Assembly (NCBI GenBank): GCA_030674185.1
Contig: CM060312.1
Coordinates: forward strand, 497,669-561,668
DNA: 64,000 bases
Direction of reading: 5' to 3'
Source of the DNA: Monoplex corrugatus
Taxonomy: Eukaryota; Mollusca; Gastropoda; Littorinimorpha; Ranellidae
Position numbers and translations under genes: made by a program. The stretch's first letter is position 1. Each line of letters starts with the position of its first letter. This document shows, piece after piece, positions 45,121 to 57,385 of this stretch. Below the pieces are notes generated by a model, which searched no databases, was not told where the DNA came from, and was given only the letters and a program-made list of their open reading frames with translations.

Positions 45121-45349
45121 GTGTGGAAGAAGGCGCGGTTTGACAAGAGTGGTCAGGGTTAGACCTGGGCTGCTTCAGTCTGGGCAATGCCATCAGCGGC
45201 ACCAAAAGCTTGGATCTGAAGACGACGCCCATCAAGAACTTGTTCAGGAATGGGGTAGGCCCACACAGCATGGCCGACTTGTCCACATCCTTGCTCCAGC
45301 AATTTAAGGATGAAGATCTGTCTTCAGCCAGCAGAAAATTCTTTGACAG
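45121..45349 (+). CDS. Exon 6: linker before the second helical part (carries a 1-nt frame break)
   Basis: Acceptor gctgtgccag ends at 45120; donor gtcagt starts at 45350. The start reads VWKKARFDKSGQG and the rest, in another frame, reads LDLGCFSLGNAISGTKSLDL, KTTPIKNLFRNGVGPHSM, ADLSTSLLQQFKDEDL, SSASRKFFD. The exon is 229 nt, but entry in phase 0 and exit in phase 2 require 230. The two frames would join if the ggg run at 45156-45158 had one more g. Otherwise the frame stops at tag 45160-45162. No alternative acceptor gives the right phase. A sequencing error in a homopolymer, or a true disabling deletion, are both possible. Confidence 0.7.
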
Positions 45350-45404
45350 GTCAGTGAAGGCTGTGAAAGGTGTTGACTGTTTCAATGACTGTCTCTATTG
45401 TTTC

Positions 45405-45600
45405 CGTTTGTTGTCGTTTTGTTGGCTGTTGTTGTTTATTGTTGTCTTGTTGCTGTTGTCTTATGTTGTTGTTATCTTCTTTGTTGTTTGCTGTTAGCTC
45501 TTATTGTTGTTTGTTGTTTTTTATGTTTGCCGTTTGTTGATGTTTTACTTTTTGCTGTTGGATGATGTTGTCTGTTTTTTGCTGTTGTTAGCTGTTGTCT
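45405..45600. repeat. TTG/TGTTG-rich simple repeat
   Basis: T-rich sequence of ttgttg, tgctgt and ttatgttg units between exon 6 and the hexanucleotide array. No other signal is seen. Confidence 0.85.
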
Positions 45601-48600
45601 GAGACTTTGTCGGTGATTGTGACTGTCATTGTCATTGTCATTGTCATTGTCACTGTGTCAGTGCCTGTGACTGTGACTGTGACTGTGACTGTGTCTATGT
45701 GTCTGTGTGTCTATGTCTGTGACTGCGTCTATGTCAGTATCTGTGACTGTACGTCTGTGTCTGTGACTGTGACTGTGACTGTGTCTGTGTGTCTGTGACT
45801 GTGTCTGTGTGTCTGTGACTGTGTCTGTGTGACTGTGACTTTGTGTGTTTCTGTGACTGTTTCTATGTCTGTGACTATGACTGTCTGTCTGTGATTGTGA
45901 CTGTGTCTATGACTGTGAATGTGATTGTGACTGTGTGTCTGTGTCTGTGTCTGTGTCTGTGTGCGTCTGTGACGGTGTCTCTGTGTCTCTAACTGTGTGT
46001 GTGTGACTGTGTTCCTGTGACTTTGACTGTGTCTGTGTCTGTGTCTGTGTCTGTGACTGTGTGCCTGTGACTGTGACTGTGTGTCTGTGTGTCTCTGTGT
46101 CTATGACTGTGACTGTGTGCCTGTGACTGTGTCTGTGTGTGTCTGTGTGTCTGTGACTGTGACTGTGTCTGTGTCTGTTGTCTGTGTGTCTGTGTCTGTG
46201 TCTGTGTCTGTGACTGTGACTGTGTGTCTGTGACTGTGACTGTGTCTGTGACTGTGTGTCTGTGACTGTGACTGTGTCTGTGACTGTGTGTGTCTGTGTG
46301 TCTCTGTGTCTGTGACTGTGACTGTGTGCCTGTGACTGTGTCTGTATGTCTGTGTGTCTGTGACTTTGACTGTGACTGTGTCTGTGTCTGTGTGTGTCTG
46401 TGTATCTGTGTGTCTGTGTCTGTGACTGTGACTGTGTGTCAGTGACTGTGATTGTGTGTCTGTGACTGTGAATGTGTCTGTGACTGTGACTGTGTGACTG
46501 TGTGTCTGTGACTGTGTCTGTGACTGTCTGTGACTGTGTCTGTGACTGTGACTGTGTCTGTGACTGTGACTGTGTGTCTGTGTGTCTGTGTCTGTGTCTG
46601 TGTCTGTATCTGAGACTGTGACTGTGTGACTGTGACTGTGTCTGTGTGTATGTGACTGTGACTGTGACTATGTGTCTGTGACTGTGAATGTGTCTGTGAC
46701 TGTGTGTCTGTGATTGTGACTGTGTCTGTGTCTGTGACTGTGACTGTGTCTGTGACTGTGACTGTGTCTGTGTCTGTGACTGTGACTGTGTCTGTGTCTG
46801 TGACTGTGAATGTGATTGTGACTGTCTGTGAATGTGACTATGTGTTTGTGACTGTGACTCTGTCTGTGACTGTGACTGTGCGTCTGTCTGTGTGTCTGTG
46901 ACTGTGTGTCTGTGACTGTGTGTCTGTGACTGTGAATGTGTCTGTGACTGTGACTGTGTGCCTCTGTGTCTGTGACTGTGTGCCTGTGACTGTGACTGTG
47001 ACTGTGTGACTGTGTGTCTGTGTTGTCTGTGTCTGTGTGTCTGTGACTGTGACTGTGACTGTGTCTGTGTCTGTGTCTGTGTCTGTAACTGTGATTGTGT
47101 CTGTGTGTTTGTGACTGTGTGTCTGTGACTGTGGCTGTGTGTTTGTGACTGTGTGCCTGTGACTGTGACTGTCTGTTTGTGTGCCGTGTTGTCTGTGTCT
47201 GTGTGTCTGTGACTGTGGCTGTGTGTTTGTGACTGTGTGTCTGTGATTGTGTTTCTATGTCTGTGACTGTGACTGTGTGTCTGTGATTGTGACTGTGTCT
47301 ATGACTGTGAATGTGATTGTGACTGTGCGTCTGTGTCTGTCTGCGTCTGTGACGGTGTCTCTGTGTCTCTAACTGTGTGTGTGGTGTGACTGTGTGTTTG
47401 GGACTGTGTGCCTATGATTGTGACTGTGACTGTGTGTCTGTGTGTCTGTGTGTCTGTGTTGTTTGTGTGTTTGTGACTGTGTTTCTGTGTCAATGGCTGT
47501 GGTCTGTGACTGTGTGTGTCTGTGTCTGTGTCTGTGACTGTGACTGTGTCTGTCTCTGTGTCTGTGACTGTGTCTGTGTCTGTGTTGTCTGTGTCTGTGT
47601 GTCTGTGACTGTGTCTGTGTCTGTGTCTGTGTCTGTGACTGTGTCTGTGACTGTGACTTGTGTCTGTGTTCTGTGACTGTGACTGTGACTGGTGACTGTG
47701 TCTATGTCTGTGACTGGTGTCTGTGCGTGTGCTGTCTGTGACGTTTGTTGTCTGTGATGTTGTGTCTGTCGTATGTCTTGCTGTGTTGACTGTGACTGTG
47801 TCTGTGTCTGTGACTGTGACTGTGTATTGTGTCTGTGACTGCTTGACTGTGTCTGTCTGTGCTGTGTCTGTGACTGATGACGTGTCTGTCTGTGACTGTG
47901 TGTCTGGACTGTGACTGTGTGTGTCTGTGACTGTGTGTCTGTGACTGTGTGTCTTGTGACTTGCTGTGTGTCTTGTGTCTGTCTGTGTGTCTGTGACTGT
48001 GTGTCTGACTGTGTGTCTGTTATGTGTGTGTTTGTGAATTGTCTGTGTCTGTGTTGTGTGTGTCTGTGACTGTGTGCTGTGTCTGTGACTGTGTCTGTGT
48101 CTGTGGATCTGTGACAGTGTCTGATGTCTGTGACTGTGACTGTCTGTGAATGTTGTATGTGATTGTGACTGTGTTGTGAATGTGTTCTGTTGTTTTGTGA
48201 CTGTGACTGTTGTCTGTGAATTGATGTGCTGTGACTCTGTGACTGTTGTGTCTGTGCTGTACTTGTGACTGTGTCTGTGACTACTGACTGTGTCTGTGAC
48301 TGTGTCTGTATTTTGTGTGCTCTGTGTCTGTGACTGTGCGTCTGTCTGTGTCTGTGTGTACTGTGACTTGTGTGTCTGTGACTGTGTCTGTGTGTCTGTG
48401 ATGTACTGTGACTATATTGTCTGTGACTTGTCGAATGTGTCTGTGACTGTGACTGTGTGACTGTGTGTCTGTGTCTGTGTCGTGGGTCTGTGACTGTGAC
48501 TGTGTGTGTCTGTGACTGTGACTGTTGACTGTGTCTGTGTCTGTGACTGTTGACTTGACTGTGTGTGACCTGTGTCTGTTACTGTGACTGTGTGTCTGTG

Positions 48601-51600
48601 ACGTGACTTTGTGTCTGTGTCTGTGTCTGTGACTGTGTGACTGTGTCTGTGTTTTATGTCTGTGACTGTGTCTGTGTCTGTGTCTGTGTCTGTGACTGTG
48701 TGACTGTGTGTCTGTGTTTATGTCTGTGACTGTGTCTATGTCTGGTCTGTGTCTAGTCTGTGACTGTGTCTTGTTGTGACTTGACTGGTGTTCTGGTGTC
48801 TGTGACTGTCTGTGTGTGTCGTGTCTGTGTCTGTGACTGTGACTGTGACTGTGTCTGCGTCTGTGGAACTGTGAGTCTGTGACTGTGACTGTGACTGTGA
48901 CTGTGATGTGTCTGTCTGTGTTTCTGTGACTGTGTGTCTTTGACTGTGACTGTGACTGTTATTGTGTCTGTCTGTGTGTCTGTGACTGTGTTGTCTGTGA
49001 CTGTGTGTCTGTGACTGTGACTGTGACTGTGTTGTGTCTGTCTGTGTGTCTGTGACTGTGTGTCTGGGGACTGACTGTGACTGTGTCTGTTTTTGACTGT
49101 GTGTCTGTGTGTACTGTGTGTCTGTGTCTGGAATGTCTGATGTCTGTGACTGTGGCTGTGTGTCTGAATGTCTGTTACTGTGGTCTGTGTGTTTGTGACT
49201 ATGTTTTTTTTTCTTGTGGCTGTGTGTCTGAATGACTGTCACTGTTGTCTGTGAATGTGAATGTGTCTGTGATTGTGTGTCTGTGTCTGTGCTGTGTTGT
49301 GTCCTGTGTTTTGTTCTTTACTGCGTGTCTGTGTCTGTGTCTGTGACTGTGTGTGTGTCTGTGACTGTTGTGTGTTGTGTCTGTGTCTGTGTCTGTGTCT
49401 GTGACTGTGACTTATGTGTGTCTGTGACTGTGAATGTGTGTCTGTGTGACTGTACTGTAACTAATTGTCTGTGACTGTTTTGTGTCTGTGTTGTGTGTCT
49501 GCATTGAGACTGTAACTGTGTCTGTGTGTCCGTTGTGTTTTTGTGTCCGTGACTGTGTCTGTGACTGTGACTGTGTCTGTGTTTGTGACTGTGACTATGT
49601 CTGTGGCTGTGTCTGTGAATGTGACTGTGTGTCTGTGATTGACGTGTGTCTGTGACTAAAACTGTGTGACCTGACTTTTGTCTGTGACTGTGTGTTTGTG
49701 ACTTTGGCTTGTGACATTGATTGAGTGTCTGTGACTGACAGTCTTTGATGACTGTGACCGTGTCTGTGACTGTGTCTGTATGTCTGTGACTGTGTGTCTG
49801 TGACTCTGTGCCTTTTACTGTGTACTGTGACTGTGACTGTGTGTCTGTGTCTGTGTGTCTGTGACTGCGGCTGTGTGTTTGTGGCTGTGTCTCGGTGTCT
49901 GTGTCGTTTGCTGTGACTGTGTGTCACTGTGTCTGTGGCTGTGGCTGTGACTGTGACTGTGACTGTGTGTCTGTGTGTCTGTGTCTGTGTCTGTGTCTGT
50001 GTCTGTGGCTGTGACTGTGACTGTGACTGTGTCTCTGTGTCTGTGTGACTGTGTCTGTGTGACTGTGACTGTGCTGTGTGACTGTCTCTGTGTCTGTGGC
50101 TGTGACTGTGACTGTGTGTCTGTGTGTCTGTGTCTGTGTGTCTGTGACTGTGGCTGTAGTCTGTGACGTGTGTTCTGTGTCTGTGACTGTTTTCTGTGTC
50201 TGTGACTGTGTGTCTGTGACTGTAACTGAAACTAATTGTCTGTGACTGTCTGTCTCTGATGTTGTGTGTCTGCAATTGTGACTGTACTGTGTCTGTGATT
50301 GTACTGTGTGTCTGTGAAAGTGAGTGTGACTGTGTGTTGTGACTAACTGTTGTGACAGTGATTTGTGTCTGTGACTGTGTGTCTGTGACTGTAACTGTGA
50401 CTGTTTGTCTGTGATTGTGACTGTTACTGTGACAGTGTCTGTGACTGTGAATGTGATTTTGACTGTGTGTCTGTGTCTGTGCATCTTTGACAGTGTCTAT
50501 GTGTCTGTGACTGTGTGTCTGTGATTGTTCCTGTGTCTGTGACTGGGACTGGGACTGGGACTGTCTCATTGTGTATCTGTGTCTGTGACTGTCTGTGTGT
50601 CTGTGTCTGTGTGTCTGTGTCTGTGTATCTGCGTGTCTGTGTGTCTGTGTCTGTGTCTGTGTCTGTGACTGTGACTGTGACTATGACTGTGTGTCTGTGT
50701 GTCCGTGTGTCTGTGTGTCTGTGTGTCTGTGTCTGTGTCTGTGTGACTGTGGCTGTCTGTGACCGCGTCTGTTTCTGTGTCTGTGTGTCTATGCCTGTGA
50801 CTGTGTCTGTGACTGTGACTGTGACTGTGACTGTGACTGTGTCTGTGACTGTGAATTGTGTCTGTGACTGTGACTGTGACTGTATATTTGTGACTGTGTC
50901 TGTGACTGTGACTGTGTCTGTGATTGCAACTGTGTGTCTGTAAATGTGACTGTGACTGAATGTCTGTGAATGTGACTGTGACTGTATCTGTGACTATAAC
51001 TGTGACTGTTTGTCTGTGACTGTGAATGTTACTGTGACTGTGTGTGTGATTGTGAATGTGATTTTGACAGTGTGTCTGTGTCTGTGACTGTGTGTCTGTG
51101 ACACTGTGCCTGTGTCTGTCTGTGTGTCTGTGACTGTGTGTCTATGACTGTGTTCCTGTGTCTGTGACTGTCTGTCTGTGTCTGTGACTGTGTCCATGTC
51201 TGTGACTGTGAATGTGTGTCTATGTCTGTGACTGTGTCTGTGTCAGTATCTGTGACTGTACGTCTGTGACTGTGTCTATGTCTGTGACTGTGAATGTGTG
51301 TCTATGTCTGTGACTGTGTCTGTGTCAGTATCTGTGACTGTACGTCTGTGTCTGTGACTATGTCTGTGTGTCTGTGACTGTGTCTGTGTGTCTGTGTCTC
51401 TGACTGCGTCTGTGTCTGTGACTGTGTTTCTTTGTCTGTGACTGTAATTGTGACTGTGTGTCTGTGATTGTGACTGTGTCTATGACTGTGAATGTGATTG
51501 TTACTGTGTGTCTGTGTCTGTGTGCGTCTGTGACGGTGTCTCTTTGTCTCTAACTGTGTGTGTGACTGTGTGTCTGTGACTGTGTGCCTGTGACTGTGAC

Positions 51601-53150
51601 TGTGTGTCTGTGTTGTCTGTGTCTGTGACTGTGCTATGTGTTTGTGACTGTGCCTATGACTGTGTGTCTGTGTTGTCTGTGTCTGTGACTGTGGCTGTGT
51701 GTTTTGTGACTGTGTCTGTGACCGTGTCGGTATCTGTCATTCTGTTTTTGTTTTGTTTTTTTTTGTCTCTGTGACTGTGTCTGTGTGTTAGTGTGTGTGT
51801 CTGTGTTTTTGTGACTGTGTCTGTGACTGTGTCTGTGTCTTTGAGAGTGTCTGTGTCTGTGTCTGTGTCTGTGTCTGTGTCCCTGTATGTCACTGTGACT
51901 GTGACTGTAACTGTGACTGTGTCAGTGACTGTGACTGTCTTTCTCTGTGTATCTCTGTGGCTGTGGCTGTGTCACTGTGACTCTGTTACTGTGACTGTGT
52001 CTATAATTGTTTGTTTCTGTGACTGTGTCTGTGTCTGTGTCTGTGACTGTGACTCTGTTACTATGACTGTGTCTGTGACTTTGTCTGTGTGAATAAGACT
52101 GTGACCGTAACTGTGACTGTGACTGTGTCTGTGTGACTGTCTGTGTCTGTGTGACTGTGTCTGTGTGACTGTGACTGTGAATGTGACTGTGACTGTGACT
52201 GTGACTGTGACTGTGTCTGTGACTGTGTATCTGTGACTGTGTGTTTGTGACTGTGTCTGCGTGATTGTGTCTGTGTGACTGTGACTGTGTCTGTTTCTGT
52301 GACTTATTGTGTCTGTGTCTGTGTCTATGTCTATGTCTATGTCTGTGTCTGAGTCTGTGTCTGTGTGACTGTGTCTGTGTCTTTGACTATATCTGTGTGA
52401 TTGTGTCTGTGTATGTGTGACTGTGTCTGTGTCTGTGACTGTGACTGTGTCTGTATCGGTGTCTGTGTCTGTGACACTGTTTGTGTCTGAGTCTGTGTCT
52501 GTATGACTGTGTCTGTGTCTGATTGTGACTGTGTCTGTGTGACTGTGTCTGTGACTGTGTCTGTGTCTGCGTGTGTGACTGTGTCTGTGTGACTGTGTCT
52601 GTGACTGTGTCTCTGTGACTGTGACTGTGTCTGTGTCTGTGACTGTGTCTGTGTGTGTGTGACTGTGTCTGTGTCTGTGTCTGTGACTGTGTCTGTGTGA
52701 CTGTGACTGTGTCTGTGACTGTGTCTGTGTGTGTGAGTGACTGTGTCTGTGTGACTGTGTCTGTATCTGTGTCTGTGACTGTGACTGTGTCTGTGTGACT
52801 GTGTCTGTGTCTGTGTCTGTGTCTGTGACTGTGTCTGTGTGACTGTGTCTGTGTGACTGTGACTGTGTCTGTGTCTGTGACTGTGACTGTGTCTGTGTGA
52901 CTGTGTCTGTGTCTGTGTTCTGTGTCTGTGTCTGTGACTGTGTCTGTGTGACTGTGTCTGTGTGACTGTGACTGTGTCTGTGACTGTGACTGTGTGTGTG
53001 TGACTGTGACTGTGTCTGTGTCTGTGACTGTGACTGTGTCTGTGTGACTGTGTCTGTGTCTGTGTCTGTGTCTGTGACTGTGTCTGTGTGACTGTGTCTG
53101 TGTGACTGTGACTGTGTCTGTATCTGTGACTGTGTCTGTGTCTGTGACTG
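45600..53150. repeat. CTGTGT/CTGTGA hexanucleotide array, main block
   Basis: About 7.5 kb made almost entirely of tgtgtc, tgtgac and related hexamers. Larger blocks recur, for example the run around ctgtctgtgaatgtgactat, and the ttctgtgtctatgtctgtg runs near 45700 and 51200. The part from about 47640 to 50400 has many more single-base indels than the rest. Thr/Val/Ser and His/Ser/Gln frames are artefacts. Confidence 0.95.
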
Positions 53151-54777
53151 GATCCTCTTCCAGGTTCTCTCTACGCCGACTGTCTCCCTACGCTCCTCCC
53201 ATTCATCACTGACATCATCAACACTTCTCTCCAAACTGGAACTGTCCCAGATTCTTTCAAGTCTGCTATTGTTCACCCTCTCCTCAAGAAATACAATTTA
53301 GACCCAAATGAACTGAAAAATTACCGGCCTATCTCTAATCTCTCTTTCTTGTCAAAACTGCTTGAAAAAGTTGTCCTCAACCAACTGAACTCTCACCTGT
53401 CTGCCAACAATCTCCTCAATCCTTTCCAGTCAGCCTACCGCCAGTGCCATAGCACTGAAACTGCCCTGCTACACATTCTCAACAATCTCCTCCTTGCAAC
53501 TGATACTGGCAAAGTCTCTCTCCTCACACTCCTTGATCTGTCTGCAGCCTTTGATACCATTGATCATGGTATTCTCCTTTCTAGACTTCATCATACTTTT
53601 GGCATCTCTGACATTGCACTCTCCTGGTTCACTTCTTATCTATCAAACAGAAAACAAACTGTTCTCATCAATGGCACTTACTCTCAACCTGCATACCTGA
53701 CCTGTGGTGTTCCACAAGGATCTGTCCTTGGCCCTGTTCTTTTCACTCTTTACACCTCCCTCCTGTCCACCATCATCAATTCCCACTCTATAAAACACCA
53801 CTTCTATGCTGATGACACCAACTTCAAGACAGTGACTCACCTGATAATATACAGCGCCTCCTGACTCGCACCACTGAGTGTTACTCGGACATCAAAAATT
53901 GGATGACATACAACAAACTTCAGCTAAATGATGACAAGACAGAAGCTATCCTCATTGGCACCCGTCAGAAACTTTCTCAGCTGCCTCCTCTTTCTCTCCC
54001 ATTATGTAACACATCAGTCCCAATTTCTGATTCAGCTAAAAACCTTGGTGTCTGCATTGACTCTACCCTCTCCATGAACAACTTTGTTTCTCAAACTGCC
54101 AGATCGTGCTATTATCACCTCCATCGTATAAGCCTGATCAGGAAGTATCTCTCTGTGGAAACAACTACAAAACTCGTTCTCTCCTTCATAATGTCTCGCA
54201 TTGACTATTGCAATTCACTCCTGTCCGGTCTTAATGCCTCCACCACTCACATCCTACAGCGCATTCAAAACAATGCTGCACGCCTTGTACTCAAAAATAA
54301 AAAAGCTGACCACATATCTCCTCTCCTGGCACAACTTCACTGGCTCCCTGTATCAAAGCGCATACAGTACAAACTAGACACCCATGTGCTACAAAAGCCT
54401 CAATAACGCAGCCCCCGATTACCTGTCAAGCCTACTTGAGATCTATCTTCCCTCACGTACCCTCCGCTCTGCCTCCGATCCTCTGACTTTTCGCTTTCCA
54501 CGCACTAAGCTCAATACCTATGGTCCACGAGCCTTCTCTGTTTCTGGTCCGCTCTCCTGGAACAAACTTCCTCTCTCAGTCCGTCAGCAACCTATTTTTG
54601 TCTCCTTCAAGTCCGCTCTCAAAACTCACCTTTTCTCCTCTGCATAAAATCCTGACCTCACTCAATCCCCTCTGCAGCCTGTCTCCGCTCGGAGGGGAAT
54701 CACATTGCAATATATAATTGTATATAATATGCTCTCTATAATTTTCCATTGTTTTTATTCTTTCTCCCCATTTATAG

Positions 54778-54857
<80 letters not shown>

Positions 54858-54975
54858 GTGTACGTGCGTGCGTGCGTGTGTGTGCGTGCGTGCGTGTGTG
54901 TGTGTTTCAGCGCTTAGATTTGATTTTATCAAGATTTTGCGCTATATAAATATTGTAATTATTATTATTATTATT
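53151..54975 (+). mobile_element. L2/CR1-like LINE, copy 4 (longest of its family here)
   Basis: Inserted in the hexanucleotide array. The frame opens at 53152 with DPLPGSLYADCLPTLLPFI, FKSAIVHPLLKKYN, NYRPISNLSFLSKLLEKV, then [17 protein letters not shown] and [13 protein letters not shown]. Just after YADD a base is lost (about 53817), and an extra c lies at about 54380, so three frames are needed to reach FKSALKTHLFSSA (stop at about 54645). It has a TG run at 54781-54850 and the terminus gcgctatataaatattgtaa, then (att)n. It lacks the 24-bp deletion. Confidence 0.9.
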
Positions 54976-54989
54976 TATTTCTGTGTTGT

Positions 54990-56820
54990 GTGTGTGCCTG
55001 TGTCTGTGTGACTGTGTCTGTGTCTGTGTTCTTTGACTGTGTCTGTGTCTGTGATTGTGTTTGTGTCTCTGTGACTGTGTCTGTGTCTATGACTGTGTCT
55101 GTGTCTGTATCTGTGTCTGTGTGATTGTGTGACTGTGTCTGTGTCTGTGTCTGTGACTGTGTCTGTGTCTGTATCTGTGTCTGTGTGTCTGTGTGACTGT
55201 GTGACTGTGTCTGTGTCTGTGACTGTGACTGTGACTGTGTTTTTGTCTGTGACTGTGACTGTGACTGTGACTGTGTGTCTCAGTGATTGTGTCTATTGTG
55301 GCTGTGTATCTGTGCAGGATCGCCAAGCGGTTTGACGCAGCCAGCTGCCTGTTGTCTGTGTCTGTAACTGTGTGTCTGTGTGTCTGTGTGTCTGTATGTC
55401 TGAGTCTGTGACTGTGTCTGTGTCCGTGACTGTGTCTTTCTGTCTCTGTGTCTGTGTCCTCAGCTATGTCTGTGTGTCTGTGTGTCTGTGTCTGTGATTG
55501 TGACTGGTCTGTGTCTGTGTCTGTGACTCTGACTGTGTCTGTGTCTGTGTCTGTGTCTGTGTCTGTAACTGTGTGACTGTGAATGTGTCTGTGTCTGTGT
55601 CTGTGACTGTGTTTGTGTCTGTGTGTCTGTGTCTGTGTCTATGTCTGTGTCTGTGTCTGTGCTATGTCTGTGTCTGTGTCTGTATTGTGACTGTGTCTAT
55701 GTCTGTCTGTGTCTGTGTCTGTGTCTGTGATTGTGACTGTGTCTGTGACTGTGTCTGTGTCTGTGTCTGTGACTGTGTCTGTGTCTGTGTCTGTGTCTGT
55801 GACTGTGTCTGTGACTGTGTCTGTGTCTTGTCTCTGACTGTCTGTGTCTGTATCTGTGTCTGTGTCTGTGACTGTGTCTGTGTCTGTGTCTGTGACTGTG
55901 ACTGTGTCGTGACTGTGTCTGTGTCTTTGTCTCGACTGTGTCTGTGTCTGTGCTGTGTCTGTGACTGTGTCTGTGTAACTATGTCTGTGACTGTGTCTGT
56001 GACTGTGTTCTGTGTGACTGTGTCTGTGTGACTGTGTCTTGTCTGTGACTGTGATTGTGTCTGTCGGGGTCTGTGTCTGTGAGACTGTGTGTGACTTTGG
56101 GTCTGTGTCTGTATGACGTGTCTGTGACTGTGTCTGTGTCTGATTGTGACTGTCTGTGTGACTATGTCGTGTGACTGTGTCTGTGTCTGTGACTGGTCTG
56201 TATCTGATGTGACTTTGTCTGTTGACTGTCTGTGACTGTGTCTCTGTGTGACTGTGTCTTGTGACTATGTCTGTGTCTGTGACTGTGATGTGTCTGTATC
56301 GGTGTCTGTGTCTGTGAGACTGTGTGTGACTTTGTGTCTGTGTCTGTATGACTGTGTCTGTGACTGTGTCTGTGTCTGATGTGACTGTGTCTGGTGACTA
56401 TGTCTGTGTGACTGTGTCTGTGTCTGTGACTGTGTCTGTGTCTGTGACTGTGTCTGTGTCTGATTGTGACTATGTCTGTGTTACTGTGTCTGTGTGACTG
56501 TGTCTGTGTCTGTGACTGTGTCTGTGTCTGATTGTGACTTTGTCTGTGTGACTGTGTCTGTGACTGTGTCTGTGTCTGCGTGTGTGACTGTGTCTGTGTG
56601 ACTATGTCTGTGTGACTGTGTCTGTGTCTGTGTCTGTGACTGTGTCTCTGTGACTGTATCTGTGTCTATGACTGTGTGACTGTGTCTGTGTCTGTGACTA
56701 TGACTGTGTTTGTGTCTGTAATTCTGACTGTTACTGTTACTGTGTGTCTCTGTGACTGTGTCTGTGATTGTGACTTGAATGTGTGTCTCAGTGATTGTGT
56801 CTATTGTGGCTGTGTGTCTG
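54990..56820. repeat. CTGTGT/CTGTGA hexanucleotide array, second block
   Basis: The array resumes after the L2 copy and runs up to the exon 7 acceptor. A partial exon 7 copy interrupts it at 55318-55354. Units close to exon 7 include tgattgtgtctattgtggct, which also precedes the partial copy. Confidence 0.93.
55318..55354 (+). pseudogene. Partial duplicate of exon 7 start
   Basis: A 37-nt copy of the beginning of exon 7 (gatcgccaagcggtttgacg, then cagccagctgcctgttg), with two adjacent bases changed. It is preceded by about 40 bp of the same intron sequence, including the acceptor ctgtgcag. After cctgttg it drops straight back into the hexanucleotide array. It lies 1508 bp upstream of the true exon and has no donor. 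Confidence 0.9.
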
Positions 56821-56825
56821 TGCAG

Positions 56826-57047
56826 GATCGCCAAGCGGTTTGACGCAGCCAGTCGCCTGTTGCCAGAGTTTTTGAAAGCCGACCGGAAATTGCTGCAGAC
56901 TTTGCAGGGAGAGGTTCAGGGAGAACAGCAAAGACTGGCCAGCATGTATCCTGGTCTGATGCACGAAGTGACCACCTTGCAGGGTACCCTGGACATCTTT
57001 TTCGTGCGGAACATCATGAACTTTGACTTCACTATGAAGGAACTAAA
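56826..57047 (+). CDS. Exon 7: helical region before the kinase
   Basis: A 222-nt exon with acceptor ctgtgcag at 56818-56825 and donor gtcagt at 57048, phase 2 in and phase 2 out. It encodes [73 protein letters not shown]. Amphipathic helices are likely. The last residues lead into the kinase: KEL(K)|YDRSSAIGRG. The start is duplicated upstream, and the donor is followed directly by a CTAT array. Confidence 0.85.
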
Positions 57048-57049
57048 GT

Positions 57050-57256
57050 CAGTATTCTATCTATCTATCTGTCTATCTATTCATCTATCTATCTGTCTGT
57101 CTATCTATCTATCTATCTATCTACCTATCTATCTATCTGTCTATCTATCTATCTATCTGTCTGTCTATCTATCTATCTGTCTCTATCTATCTATCTATCT
57201 GTCTGTCTGTCTGTCAGTCTATCTATCTATCTAATCTATTTATTTATCTATCTATC

Positions 57257-57287
<31 letters not shown>

Positions 57288-57323
57288 CTTTCTATCTATC
57301 TATCTGTCTGTCTATCTGTCTAC

Positions 57324-57369
<46 letters not shown>

Positions 57370-57385
57370 GTTTGTCTATCTGAAT
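57050..57385. repeat. CTAT/CTGT tetranucleotide array, left block
   Basis: (ctat)n with ctgt variants begins at the exon 7 donor and stops where the RTE copy starts at about 57386. It resumes at 61187. Confidence 0.95.

Noticed and set aside
45155..45179. Alternative acceptors for exon 6 at 45157, 45163 and 45179
   Set aside because: None enters in the phase required by exon 5, and the preceding sequence is poor in pyrimidines.
45600..53150. Thr/Ser/His/Gln-rich and Val/Ser-rich frames up to 434 codons
   Set aside because: Simple hexanucleotide repeat without stops in some frames; composition alone explains them.
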